A DNA stretch of 27,316 nucleotides from Saprospirales bacterium (GCA_003559985.1 PWJP01000006.1:1-27316), one strand, 5' to 3'; counted from the stretch's first letter, positions 7,123 through 16,311 are shown. Numbers and translations are program-made. The notes: a model not told the origin generated them from the sequence alone.

Positions 7123-8652
7123 ATGAGAGGACTACTCAATTTTGGCGTTAAAAAAATTCTCGACCGCAACTACAGAAAATTGGAGTATGCGCTGCAAAAC
7201 CCGCATGAGCGTCAAGAATACTGGTTTAAGTACATTACTGATTCAGCCCGGTCCACTGTTTTTGGAAAAAAATACCACTTCAAAACCCTCAAATCTCCAC
7301 ACGATTTTTCTTCCCGAATGCCGGTCAATGAATACGAAAGCCTACGACCTCATATTGAAGACATGATGAAAGGCAAACCGGATATACTCTGGAGGGGAGT
7401 AGTCAATTGGTTTTCCAAATCCTCAGGGACTACCGGTGGCCGCAGCAAGTACATTCCGGTCCCGAAGGAAAATCTCAAACGGTGCCACAACAAGGGCTCC
7501 ACGGACGTACTCAGTTTTTTATACCACCACAATCCGAACATCGACATATTCAAGCGGAAGAATCTGATTATGGGCGGCAATCTGGAAAAATACCCCCATT
7601 CGAGACAAACCCGCATCGGGGACATTTCCGCTGTTATGCTCTACCACATGCCCTTCCTGGCAAGAATTGTTTTCACACCCGATATTCCCACCGCCCTTTT
7701 GGAAGACTGGGAGTAAAAAATTGAGCGAATCGCTCATCTTGCCAAAGATGAGGATGTCAGTTTTTTCGGAGGCGTACCCACCTGGACCATTGTTCTGTTT
7801 GACAGAATACTGGAATTGACGGGCAAGTCAAACATGGAGGAAGTCTGGCCAAATGCAAAGGCTTACGCCCACGGCGGTGTGGGATTTGACCCATACCTCC
7901 AACAATTCAGGGAGTTTTTCCCTTCCGGAGATTTTATTTTCCAGGAGGTTTACAACGCCTCGGAGGGGTTTTTCGCAGCCCAGGGAGATTTTTCCGAAAA
8001 GGGGATGTATCTGCTGGTTGACAACGGCATCTACTACGAATTTGCACCCATGAAAGCCGATCAACCGGATCTTGAAAATACAGTCCCACTGGAAGGAGTA
8101 AAACCCGGTGAGAACTACAGCATTATTATTAGTTCAAATGGCGGGCTTTGGAGATATATGCCCGGAGATGTAATCACCTTCCTTTCCACCGATCCCTACC
8201 GCATCACCGTAGCGGGTCGCACCAAGCAATTTATCAATGCATTTGGGGAAGAAGTGATGATAGGAAACACCGATAAGGCAATCGCTCTGAGTTGCAAAAA
8301 TTTTGGTCTCGAACTGGTAGATTATACCGTGGCGCCAATTTTCCTGGAGAAAGGAAAGAAGGGGGCCCACCAATGGGTAGTGGAATTCGCAGGGAAAGGC
8401 CCCAATCCCGAAGAATTTGCCAATTTCCTGGATGTTAAATTGCGGGAACTCAATTCGGATTACGATGCCAAGCGCTCCCATGATTTAGCACTAAAAAGAC
8501 TCAAGCTGGACATAGCACCTTCGGGCTCTTTTCACAAGTGGATGGAATCTAAGGGTAAAATGGGTGGCCAAAATAAAGTGCCAAGGCTCTCCAACGAGAG
8601 AAAACACCTGGATGAAATACTGGAATTTATCGGCATTCAAAACAAGGTGTAA
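7123..8652 (+). pseudogene. GH3-family adenylating enzyme interrupted by an in-frame TAA
   Basis: The frame from ATG 7123 to TAA 8650-8652 would give a GH3 auxin-responsive-type protein of 509 residues, the usual bacterial length, except for a TAA at 7714-7716 (codon 198). No frame change occurs: the codons after the stop (KIERIAHLAKDEDVSFFGG) continue the family sequence. The conserved parts are intact on both sides: the ATP-binding SKSSGTTGGRSKYIP before the stop, and VYNASEGFFAAQGDF, YMPGDVITF and GRTKQFINAFGEE after it. GH3 proteins belong to the ANL superfamily and adenylate carboxylates, conjugating them to amino acids in plants; the bacterial substrate is unknown. Options are a recent nonsense change (GAA or CAA to TAA), a sequencing error or programmed readthrough. 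A downstream restart (ATG 7834 or TTG 7816) would lack the first ATP motif. Confidence 0.85.
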
Positions 8653-8689
8653 TTTATTTGTACATAAGCTACCTTAAATTTTCTTTGCA

Positions 8690-9010
8690 ATGGACCAAAA
8701 CAAGCCCACGCAAATCAATAGTCTTACAAGTTTGATAGAAAAACATTCTGAGGACAAGGATGGCGAACTGCTCCAACAACTGACCGAATCAATTGCTAAA
8801 ATGCTGGAGCAGGATCAAGACTTACTACTGAGTTCGCTCTACCGCATGGATGTGTCGGAAGAAAAAATCCGGAAGTTGCTCATGAGCGCCGGGGAAAGAG
8901 ACATTGCAACAGGTCTCGCTGAGTTGGTTTTGGAACGTCAGATGGAGTCGATGCGAACCAGAGAAAAGTATCCCCAACCCAAAATTGAGGACGAGGAGGC
9001 AGCAATTTAG
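8690..9010 (+). CDS. Small acidic helical protein, unknown function, 106 aa
   Basis: The protein begins MDQNKPTQINSLTSLIEKHS and is predicted helical and acidic, with no cysteines, signal peptide or membrane segment. The central stretch (LLQQLTESIAKMLEQDQDLL, then SSLYRMDVSEEKIRKLLMSA) is amphipathic. It resembles short conserved hypothetical proteins found in Bacteroidota, though I cannot name a family. It starts 37 bases after the GH3 frame and ends 40 bases before recO on the same strand, so it is probably transcribed with recO. The TTTG-N19-TTTCTTTG just upstream is promoter-like, but its predicted start would fall inside the first codons, so transcription may begin further upstream. Confidence 0.75.
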   Translation: MDQNKPTQINSLTSLIEKHSEDKDGELLQQLTESIAKMLEQDQDLLLSSLYRMDVSEEKIRKLLMSAGERDIATGLAELVLERQMESMRTREKYPQPKIEDEEAAI

Positions 9011-9050
9011 ATTCACCGGCCCCTCACCTACTGAAAAGAAAAATACTAAA

Positions 9051-9782
9051 ATGCTCCTCAAAACGGAATCCATAGTAATCCGAACTGTAAAATACCGCGA
9101 TACGAGCATTATCTGCGATATTTTGACCCGGGAAATGGGGATGCTTACCATCATTGCAGGAGGAGTGAGAAAAAACAGGTCCCGCATGTCGGCCTCGCTT
9201 TTTCAACCCCCCTCTCTTTTGGAAACAGTATTGTATTACAAGGACAGTAGCAACATGCACAGGCTCAAAGAAGCAAAACCCTCTATTCCCATGATGAGGG
9301 TATTCGAAGATCTCAAGCGAATAGCCATCTCCCAATTTATTGCTGAGCTCCTCAAAAAAACCATCAAAAACAGGGAATCACAAACGGATCTTTTTGAATT
9401 CGTTCGAGAAACCATATGTAGGTTGGAATCGGATGATGCGGTCAATCCCGATCTGCCGATTCTCTTCATGCTCAATCTCGCATCTCACCTGGGTATTTCA
9501 CCGGAATTTAACCGGGTGGATTCCAGATTTCTCGACCTCAGGGAGGGTGTTGCTCACTCCTCACCCCCACCACATGACCAATTTCTCAACGAGGAGCAAA
9601 CTCTTGTTCTCAAAAAATTAAATTCCACCAAAAAGGGACCAATCCCGGTTCAAAAAAGCATCATTGATATAGAGACGAGGAGACAATTATTTAATCGTAT
9701 GGTCGATTACTACACCATACATGTGGACGGTATGACACCGTTAAAAAGCCCGGACATATTCCGAGCTGTTTTTGAGAGGTAG
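9051..9782 (+). CDS. recO: DNA repair protein RecO
   Basis: RecO works in the RecFOR pathway, annealing single strands and loading RecA onto SSB-coated gaps. The 243-residue sequence begins MLLKTESIVIRTVKYRDTSI, the OB-fold start of the family, followed by CDILTREMGMLTIIAGGVRK (T-x-x-x-G, GVRK). A helical C-terminal domain includes FVRETICRLE, LNLASHLGISPEF and FNRMVDYYTIHVDG. As in other Bacteroidota RecO proteins, I see no zinc-binding cysteine cluster. The ATG at 9051 is preferred; the same frame is open back to 8904, but that extension overlaps the upstream gene and is not family-like. Confidence 0.93.
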   Translation: MLLKTESIVIRTVKYRDTSIICDILTREMGMLTIIAGGVRKNRSRMSASLFQPPSLLETVLYYKDSSNMHRLKEAKPSIPMMRVFEDLKRIAISQFIAELLKKTIKNRESQTDLFEFVRETICRLESDDAVNPDLPILFMLNLASHLGISPEFNRVDSRFLDLREGVAHSSPPPHDQFLNEEQTLVLKKLNSTKKGPIPVQKSIIDIETRRQLFNRMVDYYTIHVDGMTPLKSPDIFRAVFER

Positions 9783-9839
9783 GATACAGATGGGTTTGCG
9801 ATAAATAAAGCAGAAACTGTCATATCTGTCGCAGAGGCT

Positions 9840-9847
9840 TATATTTG
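9840..9847 (+). promoter_or_regulatory. -7 element upstream of the E1 dehydrogenase gene
   Basis: TATATTTG matches TAnnTTTG exactly. No good TTTG lies 19-21 bases upstream (only ACTG near 9816). The predicted start is near 9854, about 55 bases before the ATG at 9910. Confidence 0.4.
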
Positions 9848-9909
9848 CAAGCTGAAATGGACCCGTGATCTGCAAATCACCTTAAGCGGTAAAAAGTACA
9901 GAATTGTAT

Positions 9910-11907
9910 ATGAAGGAAGCAATAGATCGTGAGATAGCTTACGACATCAAAGGACTGAGCCAAAAAAAGTTGCTGGAACTGTACGAGGGGATGCTCTTCA
10001 CTCGCATGATTGAGGACAGGATGCTGCTCTTACTCCGGCAGGGAAAAATAAGTAAGTGGTTCAGCGGCATAGGCCAGGAGGCGATTTCCGTGGGAGCCAC
10101 AATGGCCATCCAACCGGATGAGTACATTTTCAGTATGCACCGAAATCTTGGAGTTTTTACGTCCAGGAATGTACCCCTTAAAAAGCTGGTTGCACAGTGG
10201 CAGGGAAAATCGACCGGCTTTTCAAAGGGCAGGGATCGCTCCTTCCACTTTGGAACCAATGAACACCACATAGTGGGCATGATCAGTCACCTCGGACCAC
10301 AACTGTCTGTAGCAGGTGGAGTGGCATTGGCTCACAAGCTCAAAAAGGAGCAAAAACTGGCATTGGCCTTTACCGGAGAAGGGGGTACAAGTGAAGGAGA
10401 ATTTCACGAAGCAATGAATGTGGCCTCCGTTTGGGACCTGCCCGTCATTTTTGTCATTGAAAACAACGGATACGGTCTCTCCACACCACATACCGAACAG
10501 TACAAATGCGAACAACTCGCTGACCGGGCAAAAGGGTACGGTATGGAAGGTTATGTAATCGACGGGAACAACATCGTGGAAGTTTACAACACCATTCACT
10601 CCCTCGCGGAGGACATTCGAAAAAACCCGAGACCCGTTCTGGTGGAATGCATGACTTTCAGAATGCGCGGGCATGAGGAGGCATCCGGAACAAAATACGT
10701 ACCCTCAGAGCTTTTTGACAAATGGGAAAAACGGGACCCCATCTCAAATTTTGAACATTTTCTTCTCGAAGAAAAACTACTGAAAGAATCTCAGATTGAA
10801 GACCGGAAAAAGGAGCTGAAGGAATTTATCAAAGGCGAGGTTGCAAAAGCCTTTGAAGAACCTGAACCGGACTCCGGGGCCGAATCTGAACTGGCGGATG
10901 TGTACGCGCCTTTCCCCATGACTGAATCTGAAGCCGGTGGCGAAAAAAAGGAAATGCGATTTATTGACGCGCTGGCGGATGGTATGCAGGAGGGGATGAA
11001 GCACCACGACGAGCTCATATTAATGGGGCAGGATATAGCGGACTACGGAGGGGTATTTAAGATAACTTCCGGTCTCCTGGAAAAATACGGACAGGACCGC
11101 GTTAGAAACACCCCGCTATGTGAAAGCGCTATTCTGGGAATTGGACTGGGGTTGTCGATAAAGGGTTACAAAAACATGATTGAAATGCAATTCGCCGATT
11201 TCGTCAGTTGTGGAATGACCCAATTGGCTAACAACATCGCCAAATCCCATTACCGATGGGGGCAAGCCGCGGATATAGTGGTGCGCATGCCAACCGGGGC
11301 GGGAACAGGCGCCGGGCCATTTCACTCGCAGAGTAACGAAGCCTGGTTTACTCATACTGCCGGACTGAGGGTCTATTACCCCTCAACCCCGGAAGACGCC
11401 AAAGGCCTCCTGCTAACTGCCTTTGAAAACCCCAATCCGGTCATGTTTTTCGAGCACAAGGCCCTCTACCGGAAGATCAGTGGTAATGTGCCTACCGGTT
11501 ATTACACCATCCCCGAGGGTAAAGCGCGATTGCACGCCACGGGGGATCAGGTTTCGGTAATCACTTATGGTAGTGGCGTTCACTGGGCATTGGAACAACT
11601 GAAGGAAATGGGAGTTCAGGGAGATGTTTTGGACCTCCGTACGCTGGTACCACTCGACTATGATGCCATAAAAGAGACAGTAAGCAAAACAGGCAAGGTC
11701 ATCGTTTTGCACGAGGACACTAAGTTTGGTGGAATAGGGGGAGAAATAGCCTCCTGGATAGGGGAGGAATTGTTTGAAAAACTGGATGCCCCCGTCTGCA
11801 GAATAGGGAGTATGGATACACCGGTCCCTTTTGCCGCGCAATTGGAGAAACAATTTTTACCCGTGGAGCGCTTTCAGAAAAAACTCCGTGAATTACTGGA
11901 TTATTAA
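9910..11907 (+). CDS. Fused alpha-beta E1 subunit of a 2-oxoacid dehydrogenase (branched-chain type)
   Basis: This 665-residue protein joins the E1-alpha and E1-beta subunits of a thiamine-diphosphate dehydrogenase. E1 decarboxylates a 2-oxoacid and passes the acyl group to the lipoyl E2. The alpha part (about 1-330) has FTGEGGTSEGEFHEAMNVAS and VIFVIENNGYG, the ThDP/Mg motif, and the loop RMRGHEEASGTKYVP. A charged linker (about 315-355, EEPEPDSGAESELADVYAPF) leads to the beta part with MGQDIADYGGVF, NTPLCESAILGIGLGLSIKG and MPTGAGTGAGPFHSQSNEAW. Overall it most resembles branched-chain (2-oxoisovalerate) E1, but pyruvate or other oxo-acid use cannot be excluded. The ATG at 9910 is preferred over the TTG two codons before. 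No E2 or E3 gene lies nearby, so the rest of the complex is elsewhere. Confidence 0.93.
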   Translation: MKEAIDREIAYDIKGLSQKKLLELYEGMLFTRMIEDRMLLLLRQGKISKWFSGIGQEAISVGATMAIQPDEYIFSMHRNLGVFTSRNVPLKKLVAQWQGKSTGFSKGRDRSFHFGTNEHHIVGMISHLGPQLSVAGGVALAHKLKKEQKLALAFTGEGGTSEGEFHEAMNVASVWDLPVIFVIENNGYGLSTPHTEQYKCEQLADRAKGYGMEGYVIDGNNIVEVYNTIHSLAEDIRKNPRPVLVECMTFRMRGHEEASGTKYVPSELFDKWEKRDPISNFEHFLLEEKLLKESQIEDRKKELKEFIKGEVAKAFEEPEPDSGAESELADVYAPFPMTESEAGGEKKEMRFIDALADGMQEGMKHHDELILMGQDIADYGGVFKITSGLLEKYGQDRVRNTPLCESAILGIGLGLSIKGYKNMIEMQFADFVSCGMTQLANNIAKSHYRWGQAADIVVRMPTGAGTGAGPFHSQSNEAWFTHTAGLRVYYPSTPEDAKGLLLTAFENPNPVMFFEHKALYRKISGNVPTGYYTIPEGKARLHATGDQVSVITYGSGVHWALEQLKEMGVQGDVLDLRTLVPLDYDAIKETVSKTGKVIVLHEDTKFGGIGGEIASWIGEELFEKLDAPVCRIGSMDTPVPFAAQLEKQFLPVERFQKKLRELLDY

Positions 11908-12101
11908 GTCATCAAAACCAATAATGCAGCTCCAATGCGTTTTTCTAAGGAGGAATAACCAATACGGACTGGGTGAAACTCAGCGAAACAGGGTGACAAC
12001 AATTTTAAAGAATAAAGCATTTTAGAGGGGCGGTGTAAGGTGGCATTGAGAAGAATAAGTGATTTTTGATTCGACAAAAGGCATTTTTAAAAAAATACGA
12101 G

Positions 12102-12524
12102 ATGAAAAAAGTAAATTTTGAAGACCTGATCTCAGTTTCCGGTATGCCGGGACTCTTTAAAATGGTCGCCAACCGGCCAAATGGATTGATAGTGGAAAAC
12201 CCCGTGGACGGGAAGCGAAAATTTTGCTCCCTGAGAAAACATCAATTCACACCACTGGCAGGTGTTTCTATTTACACAATGACAGATGCCACCCCCATCC
12301 CCGACATTTTAAAGTCATTGCATCAAATAGACCAGAAGGAAGAAACTACTGTATCGGATAAAATCAGCACAGACGACCAGCGCACCATTTTTGAGGAAGC
12401 AGTACCGGATTACGACCCCGATCGCGTCTCTTCAGGAGACATAAAAAAAGTAATCAAGTGGTATTGCTTCTTGCGCGACACGAAAATAATCGACTTGGAT
12501 TCTCTGGGGGAAGAGGAGGAATAA
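12102..12524 (+). CDS. DUF5606 domain protein
   Basis: The 140-residue product matches the Bacteroidota DUF5606 family by its N-terminal pattern: KVNFEDLISVSGMPGLFKMV, then NGLIVENPVDGKRKF and VSIYTMTDATPIPDILKSL. The function is unknown. It is soluble and cytoplasmic, with an acidic C-terminus (DLDSLGEEEE). The C-terminal half (YDPDRVSSGDIKKVIKWYCF) is a predicted helical segment typical of the family. I chose the ATG at 12102, since it gives the conserved start; a TTG at 12066 would add 12 residues. It follows the E1 gene by about 195 bases and is convergent with bamA. Confidence 0.85.
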   Translation: MKKVNFEDLISVSGMPGLFKMVANRPNGLIVENPVDGKRKFCSLRKHQFTPLAGVSIYTMTDATPIPDILKSLHQIDQKEETTVSDKISTDDQRTIFEEAVPDYDPDRVSSGDIKKVIKWYCFLRDTKIIDLDSLGEEEE

Positions 12525-12710
12525 GTGTCCAACCCTAAAAGTTTTTTCAGCAACAGGACTCTATCAATTATTGATCAGTCCCAAAGATGGAAAATCAAAT
12601 GGTCTAATGGTGCAATGGAATTGGGATTGACTCCTTAGATTCTATACATAAGGCTGCCCGACTATCGGTAGAAGGGATTTCGATGGAACTCATACGCTCG
12701 AATAATTCAC

Positions 12711-12752
12711 CAATATTTGCGAGTGCAATCCAAACCGGTGTCGCAAATATTG
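12711..12752. repeat. Perfect 12-bp inverted repeat after bamA
   Basis: CAATATTTGCGA (12711-12722) and TCGCAAATATTG (12741-12752) are exact complements separated by 18 bases. The repeat begins 7 bases past the bamA stop on the minus strand. No T run follows on either strand, so it is either an mRNA 3'-end stabilising hairpin or a factor-dependent terminator between the convergent DUF5606 and bamA genes. Confidence 0.6.
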
Positions 12753-12758
12753 AAGAGA

Positions 12759-15413
12759 TTAATCCGGTTCAAATCCAAGGATCAAGCTGAACGTACCGTA
12801 TTCTGACCAGGAAGAGCCGCGCAATTCAGGTTTGTCGAAACCAAATCCGTAGTCAAATCCAAGCAGTCCGAACATCGGCAAAAACACCCTAAGTCCAACA
12901 CCCGCAGACCTTCTCAGATCGAAGGGATTGTAGTCGCTGAAACTGTTCCATGCATTTCCACCTTCCAAAAATCCAAGCACATAAATCGTTGAATTAGGAT
13001 TGGTGGAAATCGGGTATCTGAGTTCCATTTCAAACTTATTGAAAATAGAGGCATCATCCACCAGGTTTCTACGTATATCATTAACCTCGTAACCCCTCAA
13101 CCTGATAATATCCTTACCAGTGATACCGGTCTGCTGGTTGTTGAGACCGTCACCGCCGAGTTCAAATCGCTCAAAGGGTGAAAGGCCAACCGTACTGCTG
13201 AAATAACCAAGGTATCCCATTTTTGCGGAAGTCCTGAAAATCAAATCACCCACAATGGGAGTAAACCACTCAAAATCGATTCTCCATTTGTGGTACTCCA
13301 AAAATTTGAATCTATCAGCGAGCTCTTGTCGTTCTATAAGTTCAGTTTCTTGCTGCTTACTGATCGGCACATCCCTGCCTTCATTTTCTCTGTCGATCAG
13401 AGCCTTCCTCTCTTCGGGGCTGAGTTCCCAAAACCTGCCACTTTTAAATAGTGAGTATGGAGGGGTGACCTGCAGGCTGAATGATAATTTTGAACCAGTA
13501 CGTGGAAAAATGGGGTCACTGATTGAAGTTCGGGCAAGGGTCAGATTCAGTGAGAAGTTGTTGTAACTTCCAAAGTCAACCGGTCTGCCTTCAAAGGAAA
13601 AGAATGATCCGTAATCATTCAACCGGATATTTTCAATGTTAATTCTCGAGTTGAATACGAAGTTGTCATCCGGCCAACTCAAGCGGGTTCCGATTCCCAC
13701 GAAGCCACGGGCAATGGCCAATGAACCCCGAGAACCTGCCGCTTGCTGCCCACTAAACAAACTGGTGAACTTCGTATAGTACCCACCTATGGAGAAAGAA
13801 GTCGGCTTATTACCTCCCAGCCACGGTTCTGTAAAACTAACATTGTATGACTGAAAGAATCGTCCGTTGGTTTGGGCCCTGAGGGAGAGTCTCTGTCCAT
13901 CACCCTGGGGCAATGGTCGCCAGGCACTTCCATTGAAAAGGTTGCGCACGGAAAAATTGTTGAATTGAACACCAACAGTTCCGATAAGTCCGCTGAAACC
14001 TCCCCAACCTGCCGAGAGTTCTACCTGATCCGATGGTCTTTCCTGGAGGTCGTACTCAATATCGACGGTATAACGCTGGGGATTTACCGGCGTCTGAATA
14101 TCCATGTTTTCTCCATCAAAATAGCCGAGATTGATTATCTCCCGTTGGGATCGAATGATATCGGACCGGCTAAAAATGCGTCCCGGTCTCGTTCTGAGTT
14201 CACGGCGAACCACGTGCTCATGCGTTCTGTCATTTCCGCGGATTACTACGCGATCGATACTGGCTTGCGGTCCTTCAAAAATCCGCATTTCGAAATCTAT
14301 GGAATCATTTTCAATCGCCACCTCAATGGGGGTCACATTAAAAAAGAGGTAGCCGTCATCCATGTAAAGGGAGTTGACATCCCGGCCATCCATTGAAAAG
14401 TTGAGCCGTCTGTCCATGAGCTCGGGATTGTAAGGATCCCCTCTATTAATTCCAAGAACGGAGGACAGGGTTCGATCGTCATAAAGTGTATTACCGGACC
14501 AGGTAATGTCCCTTATAAAGTACTTATTACCCTCCTCGATGGTAACTAAAATATTGAGCATACCCCCGTCATCGCGCCAAATTGAATCTTCCACAACTCT
14601 GGCATCGCTGTAGCCCAAAGATCTGTAATGTCTAATAACCCTTTTCAGGTCTTCCTGATAGAGCTCTCTGTCAAATCTGGAACGGGCAAATAGTCGCCGT
14701 CTTTCTTTGGTGTCGTCCATTTCCCTTCTCAACCTTCTATCACGCACCACTTCATTGCCCTCAAAGTTAATGTTCCGAATTCTCACTTTGTCTTGTAGAT
14801 CCACCACAAACTGAAGCTCAACGGCATTGGACATGCGATCATCCTCTTTCTTTATGATCTCTAATTCCGCATCCAAATAACCTTTTTCACTCAAAAATTT
14901 AAGTAAGTCTCTCTCCACATTTTTCAGTGCATTATCGGTTACTATGCTACCTCTGCGTAGGTGCCTGGAAACCTTATCATTCATGTCATCGTGGTAAGAT
15001 CGCCTGACACCCTGATAGGAGTGTCTGCTGAATCGCGGCATCTCTTCCAACTGAATCTCCAGGAACACCACATCACCCACCTTCTGGGTTTGCACTATGG
15101 AAATATCGGTAAATAGGTTGAGGTCCCAAAGCTTTTCAATGGCATTGGTAATGGCTCTGCCCGGAATTCGTATTTGCTGGCCTACCTGCAATCCGGTAAC
15201 GGCCAGGATGGCATTGTGATCAGAGTACTCTGCTCCGGTGATGGTGATACCACCAATTTCAACTTCTTCAATTGATGAAAAATCACCAAAAGAAAGAGTA
15301 TCTAACCTATCGAGCTGGGCATTCGCACTGAATGTTAATGCGATACAACTCACCATTGCCAGAAAAGTAACACGCAGTGTTTTGTATCTGATTCTCATTC
15401 CACTTTCAATCAT
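12759..15413 (-). CDS. bamA: Outer-membrane protein assembly factor BamA
   Basis: BamA (Omp85 family) inserts beta-barrel proteins into the outer membrane. The 884-residue precursor has a Sec signal peptide (MRIRYKTLRVTFLAMVSCIA, then LTFSANAQ, cleavage near residue 32), a series of POTRA domains (about 45-455) with repeats such as IRNINFEGNEVVRDRRLRRE, ITWSGNTLYDDRTL and VVIRGNDRTHEHVVRRELRT, and a C-terminal 16-strand barrel (about 475-884). The barrel includes the SRIN/GFVGIGTRLSWPDDNF region, a conserved LRGYEVND (the family VRGY/F loop) and RSAGVGLRVFLPMFGLLGFDYG. It ends FSLILGFEPD, with the aromatic beta-signal residue three from the end. The first ATG (15413) follows the predicted transcription start by about 18 bases; the ATG five codons later is also plausible. 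Unlike many Bacteroidota, it is not adjacent to uppS or skp/ompH-like genes. Confidence 0.95.
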   Translation of the reverse strand: MIESGMRIRYKTLRVTFLAMVSCIALTFSANAQLDRLDTLSFGDFSSIEEVEIGGITITGAEYSDHNAILAVTGLQVGQQIRIPGRAITNAIEKLWDLNLFTDISIVQTQKVGDVVFLEIQLEEMPRFSRHSYQGVRRSYHDDMNDKVSRHLRRGSIVTDNALKNVERDLLKFLSEKGYLDAELEIIKKEDDRMSNAVELQFVVDLQDKVRIRNINFEGNEVVRDRRLRREMDDTKERRRLFARSRFDRELYQEDLKRVIRHYRSLGYSDARVVEDSIWRDDGGMLNILVTIEEGNKYFIRDITWSGNTLYDDRTLSSVLGINRGDPYNPELMDRRLNFSMDGRDVNSLYMDDGYLFFNVTPIEVAIENDSIDFEMRIFEGPQASIDRVVIRGNDRTHEHVVRRELRTRPGRIFSRSDIIRSQREIINLGYFDGENMDIQTPVNPQRYTVDIEYDLQERPSDQVELSAGWGGFSGLIGTVGVQFNNFSVRNLFNGSAWRPLPQGDGQRLSLRAQTNGRFFQSYNVSFTEPWLGGNKPTSFSIGGYYTKFTSLFSGQQAAGSRGSLAIARGFVGIGTRLSWPDDNFVFNSRINIENIRLNDYGSFFSFEGRPVDFGSYNNFSLNLTLARTSISDPIFPRTGSKLSFSLQVTPPYSLFKSGRFWELSPEERKALIDRENEGRDVPISKQQETELIERQELADRFKFLEYHKWRIDFEWFTPIVGDLIFRTSAKMGYLGYFSSTVGLSPFERFELGGDGLNNQQTGITGKDIIRLRGYEVNDIRRNLVDDASIFNKFEMELRYPISTNPNSTIYVLGFLEGGNAWNSFSDYNPFDLRRSAGVGLRVFLPMFGLLGFDYGFGFDKPELRGSSWSEYGTFSLILGFEPD

Positions 15414-15437
15414 TCTTCAGCTGTTTTTTAGCGACTA

Positions 15438-15469
15438 CAAAAGTATGTAAAAATGTCGGAGCGACTAAA
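15438..15469 (-). promoter_or_regulatory. bamA promoter
   Basis: On the minus strand TTTA (plus 15466-15469), a 20-base spacer and TACTTTTG (plus 15438-15445), an exact -7 element. The predicted start near 15431 is about 18 bases before the first ATG. An AGCGACTA block occurs twice here (from 15430 and from 15460), flanking the spacer. Confidence 0.6.
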
Positions 15470-15645
15470 TCCTGATCCCCTTAATTAATTTACATCCTCA
15501 AACAATCAGAATTATAAACTATGCAGCGTTTTTAAAATTGCCGGGTTAATTAACCTTAGGCTACAAAGTGCCATTTTAAAAGGTGAATCGAGGCTGAAGA
15601 ACGGAGCCGGGAATATGTGAATTGCACTGAAAGCAGATTTTGACT

Positions 15646-15660
15646 TTCCCTTGATGGGAA
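15646..15660. repeat. Short palindrome TTCCCTTGATGGGAA
   Basis: A 15-base near-palindrome with 5-bp arms in the 284-base gap between the sigma-factor gene and the bamA promoter. It differs by one base from a perfect palindrome upstream of acs (23410-23424). Nothing else is evident in this gap; a 71-codon minus frame (15576-15791) overlaps the sigma gene and looks like chance. Confidence 0.35.
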
Positions 15661-15753
15661 GAACAACCGGGAGCTTTTATTTGATAACAATAGGGGTAGA
15701 AACTGGCCACGCAAGTGATTCGCAAAAAACGACCATGGTTCACTTTTTGTCTC

Positions 15754-16311
15754 TTACATTTTTTCGATGCCTTTAGTAAACTTCTGAACAATCCTGTTGA
15801 GATTGCGAAGGGCCTTGTACCTCTGGGATTTTAATGAAGAAATGGTAGAGTAAGCAGAAAGACCGGTATCGATTATTTCTTTATCGCGGTATCCTTCTAT
15901 ATAGGTTAATTCCAGCAAGCGCCTTTGCGAAGCAGGCAATTCCTCAAGTCCCCTTTTAACATAATCCCAATTCTCCGGGTCAACTCTCTCCTCCTCTTTC
16001 CACTTATCAAGTTCATCGGATGGGTATTCAAGATTGCCTGCTTTTTTCCTGTAGTAATACTGTCCGCGGTACCGGGCTACTTTAGCCAGATACGATATCA
16101 CAGGAATTCCCCGGTCTTCAAACTCACCGGTTTTGACTTTTTTGATGAAAATGACCATGGCATCCATCACGGCCTCTTCAATATCCTCATCGTTCAGACC
16201 ACTGTTTTTAAGGGAATTGCCAACGGAATACGTGAGTTGCTTTAACAACCTGCTTATTGTTCGGCTGTCTCCGTCAATAATGCCCCTGAGTATTTCTTTG
16301 TTCGTTGACAT
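15754..16311 (-). CDS. ECF-like RNA polymerase sigma factor
   Basis: The 185-residue protein has the layout of an extracytoplasmic-function sigma factor: a region-2 helical bundle (about 15-95; LLKQLTYSVGNSLKNSGLND, EDIEEAVMDAMVIFIKKV, YLAKVARYRGQYYYRKK) and a region-4 helix-turn-helix (about 128-178; GLEELPASQRRLLELTYIEG, YRDKEIIDTGLSAYSTISSL). Region 3 is absent. It is divergent from textbook ECFs in region 4, and so probably belongs to a Bacteroidota-specific group. It lies 323 bases downstream of a membrane protein with an anti-sigma-like N-terminus on the same strand; the pair and the divergent TPR-CHAT gene suggest a signalling module. The start at ATG 16311 (MSTNKEILRGIIDGD) is the usual form for the family. 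Confidence 0.85.
   Translation of the reverse strand: MSTNKEILRGIIDGDSRTISRLLKQLTYSVGNSLKNSGLNDEDIEEAVMDAMVIFIKKVKTGEFEDRGIPVISYLAKVARYRGQYYYRKKAGNLEYPSDELDKWKEEERVDPENWDYVKRGLEELPASQRRLLELTYIEGYRDKEIIDTGLSAYSTISSLKSQRYKALRNLNRIVQKFTKGIEKM

Noticed and set aside
8654..8688. TTTG-N19-TTTCTTTG as a promoter for the small gene at 8690
   Set aside because: The predicted transcription start would fall within the first codons, and the -7 element has T instead of A at the second position.
10222..10674. 150-codon minus-strand frame inside the E1 gene
   Set aside because: It is the complement of strongly conserved E1-alpha codons including the ThDP motif; a shadow frame.
9910..11907. Fusion of E1 alpha and beta subunits as a novelty
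   Set aside because: Fused E1 proteins of about 660 residues are well known in Bacteroidota.
15576..15791. 71-codon minus frame after the sigma-factor gene
   Set aside because: Overlaps the sigma-factor 3' end in another frame, cysteine-rich with no family resemblance.
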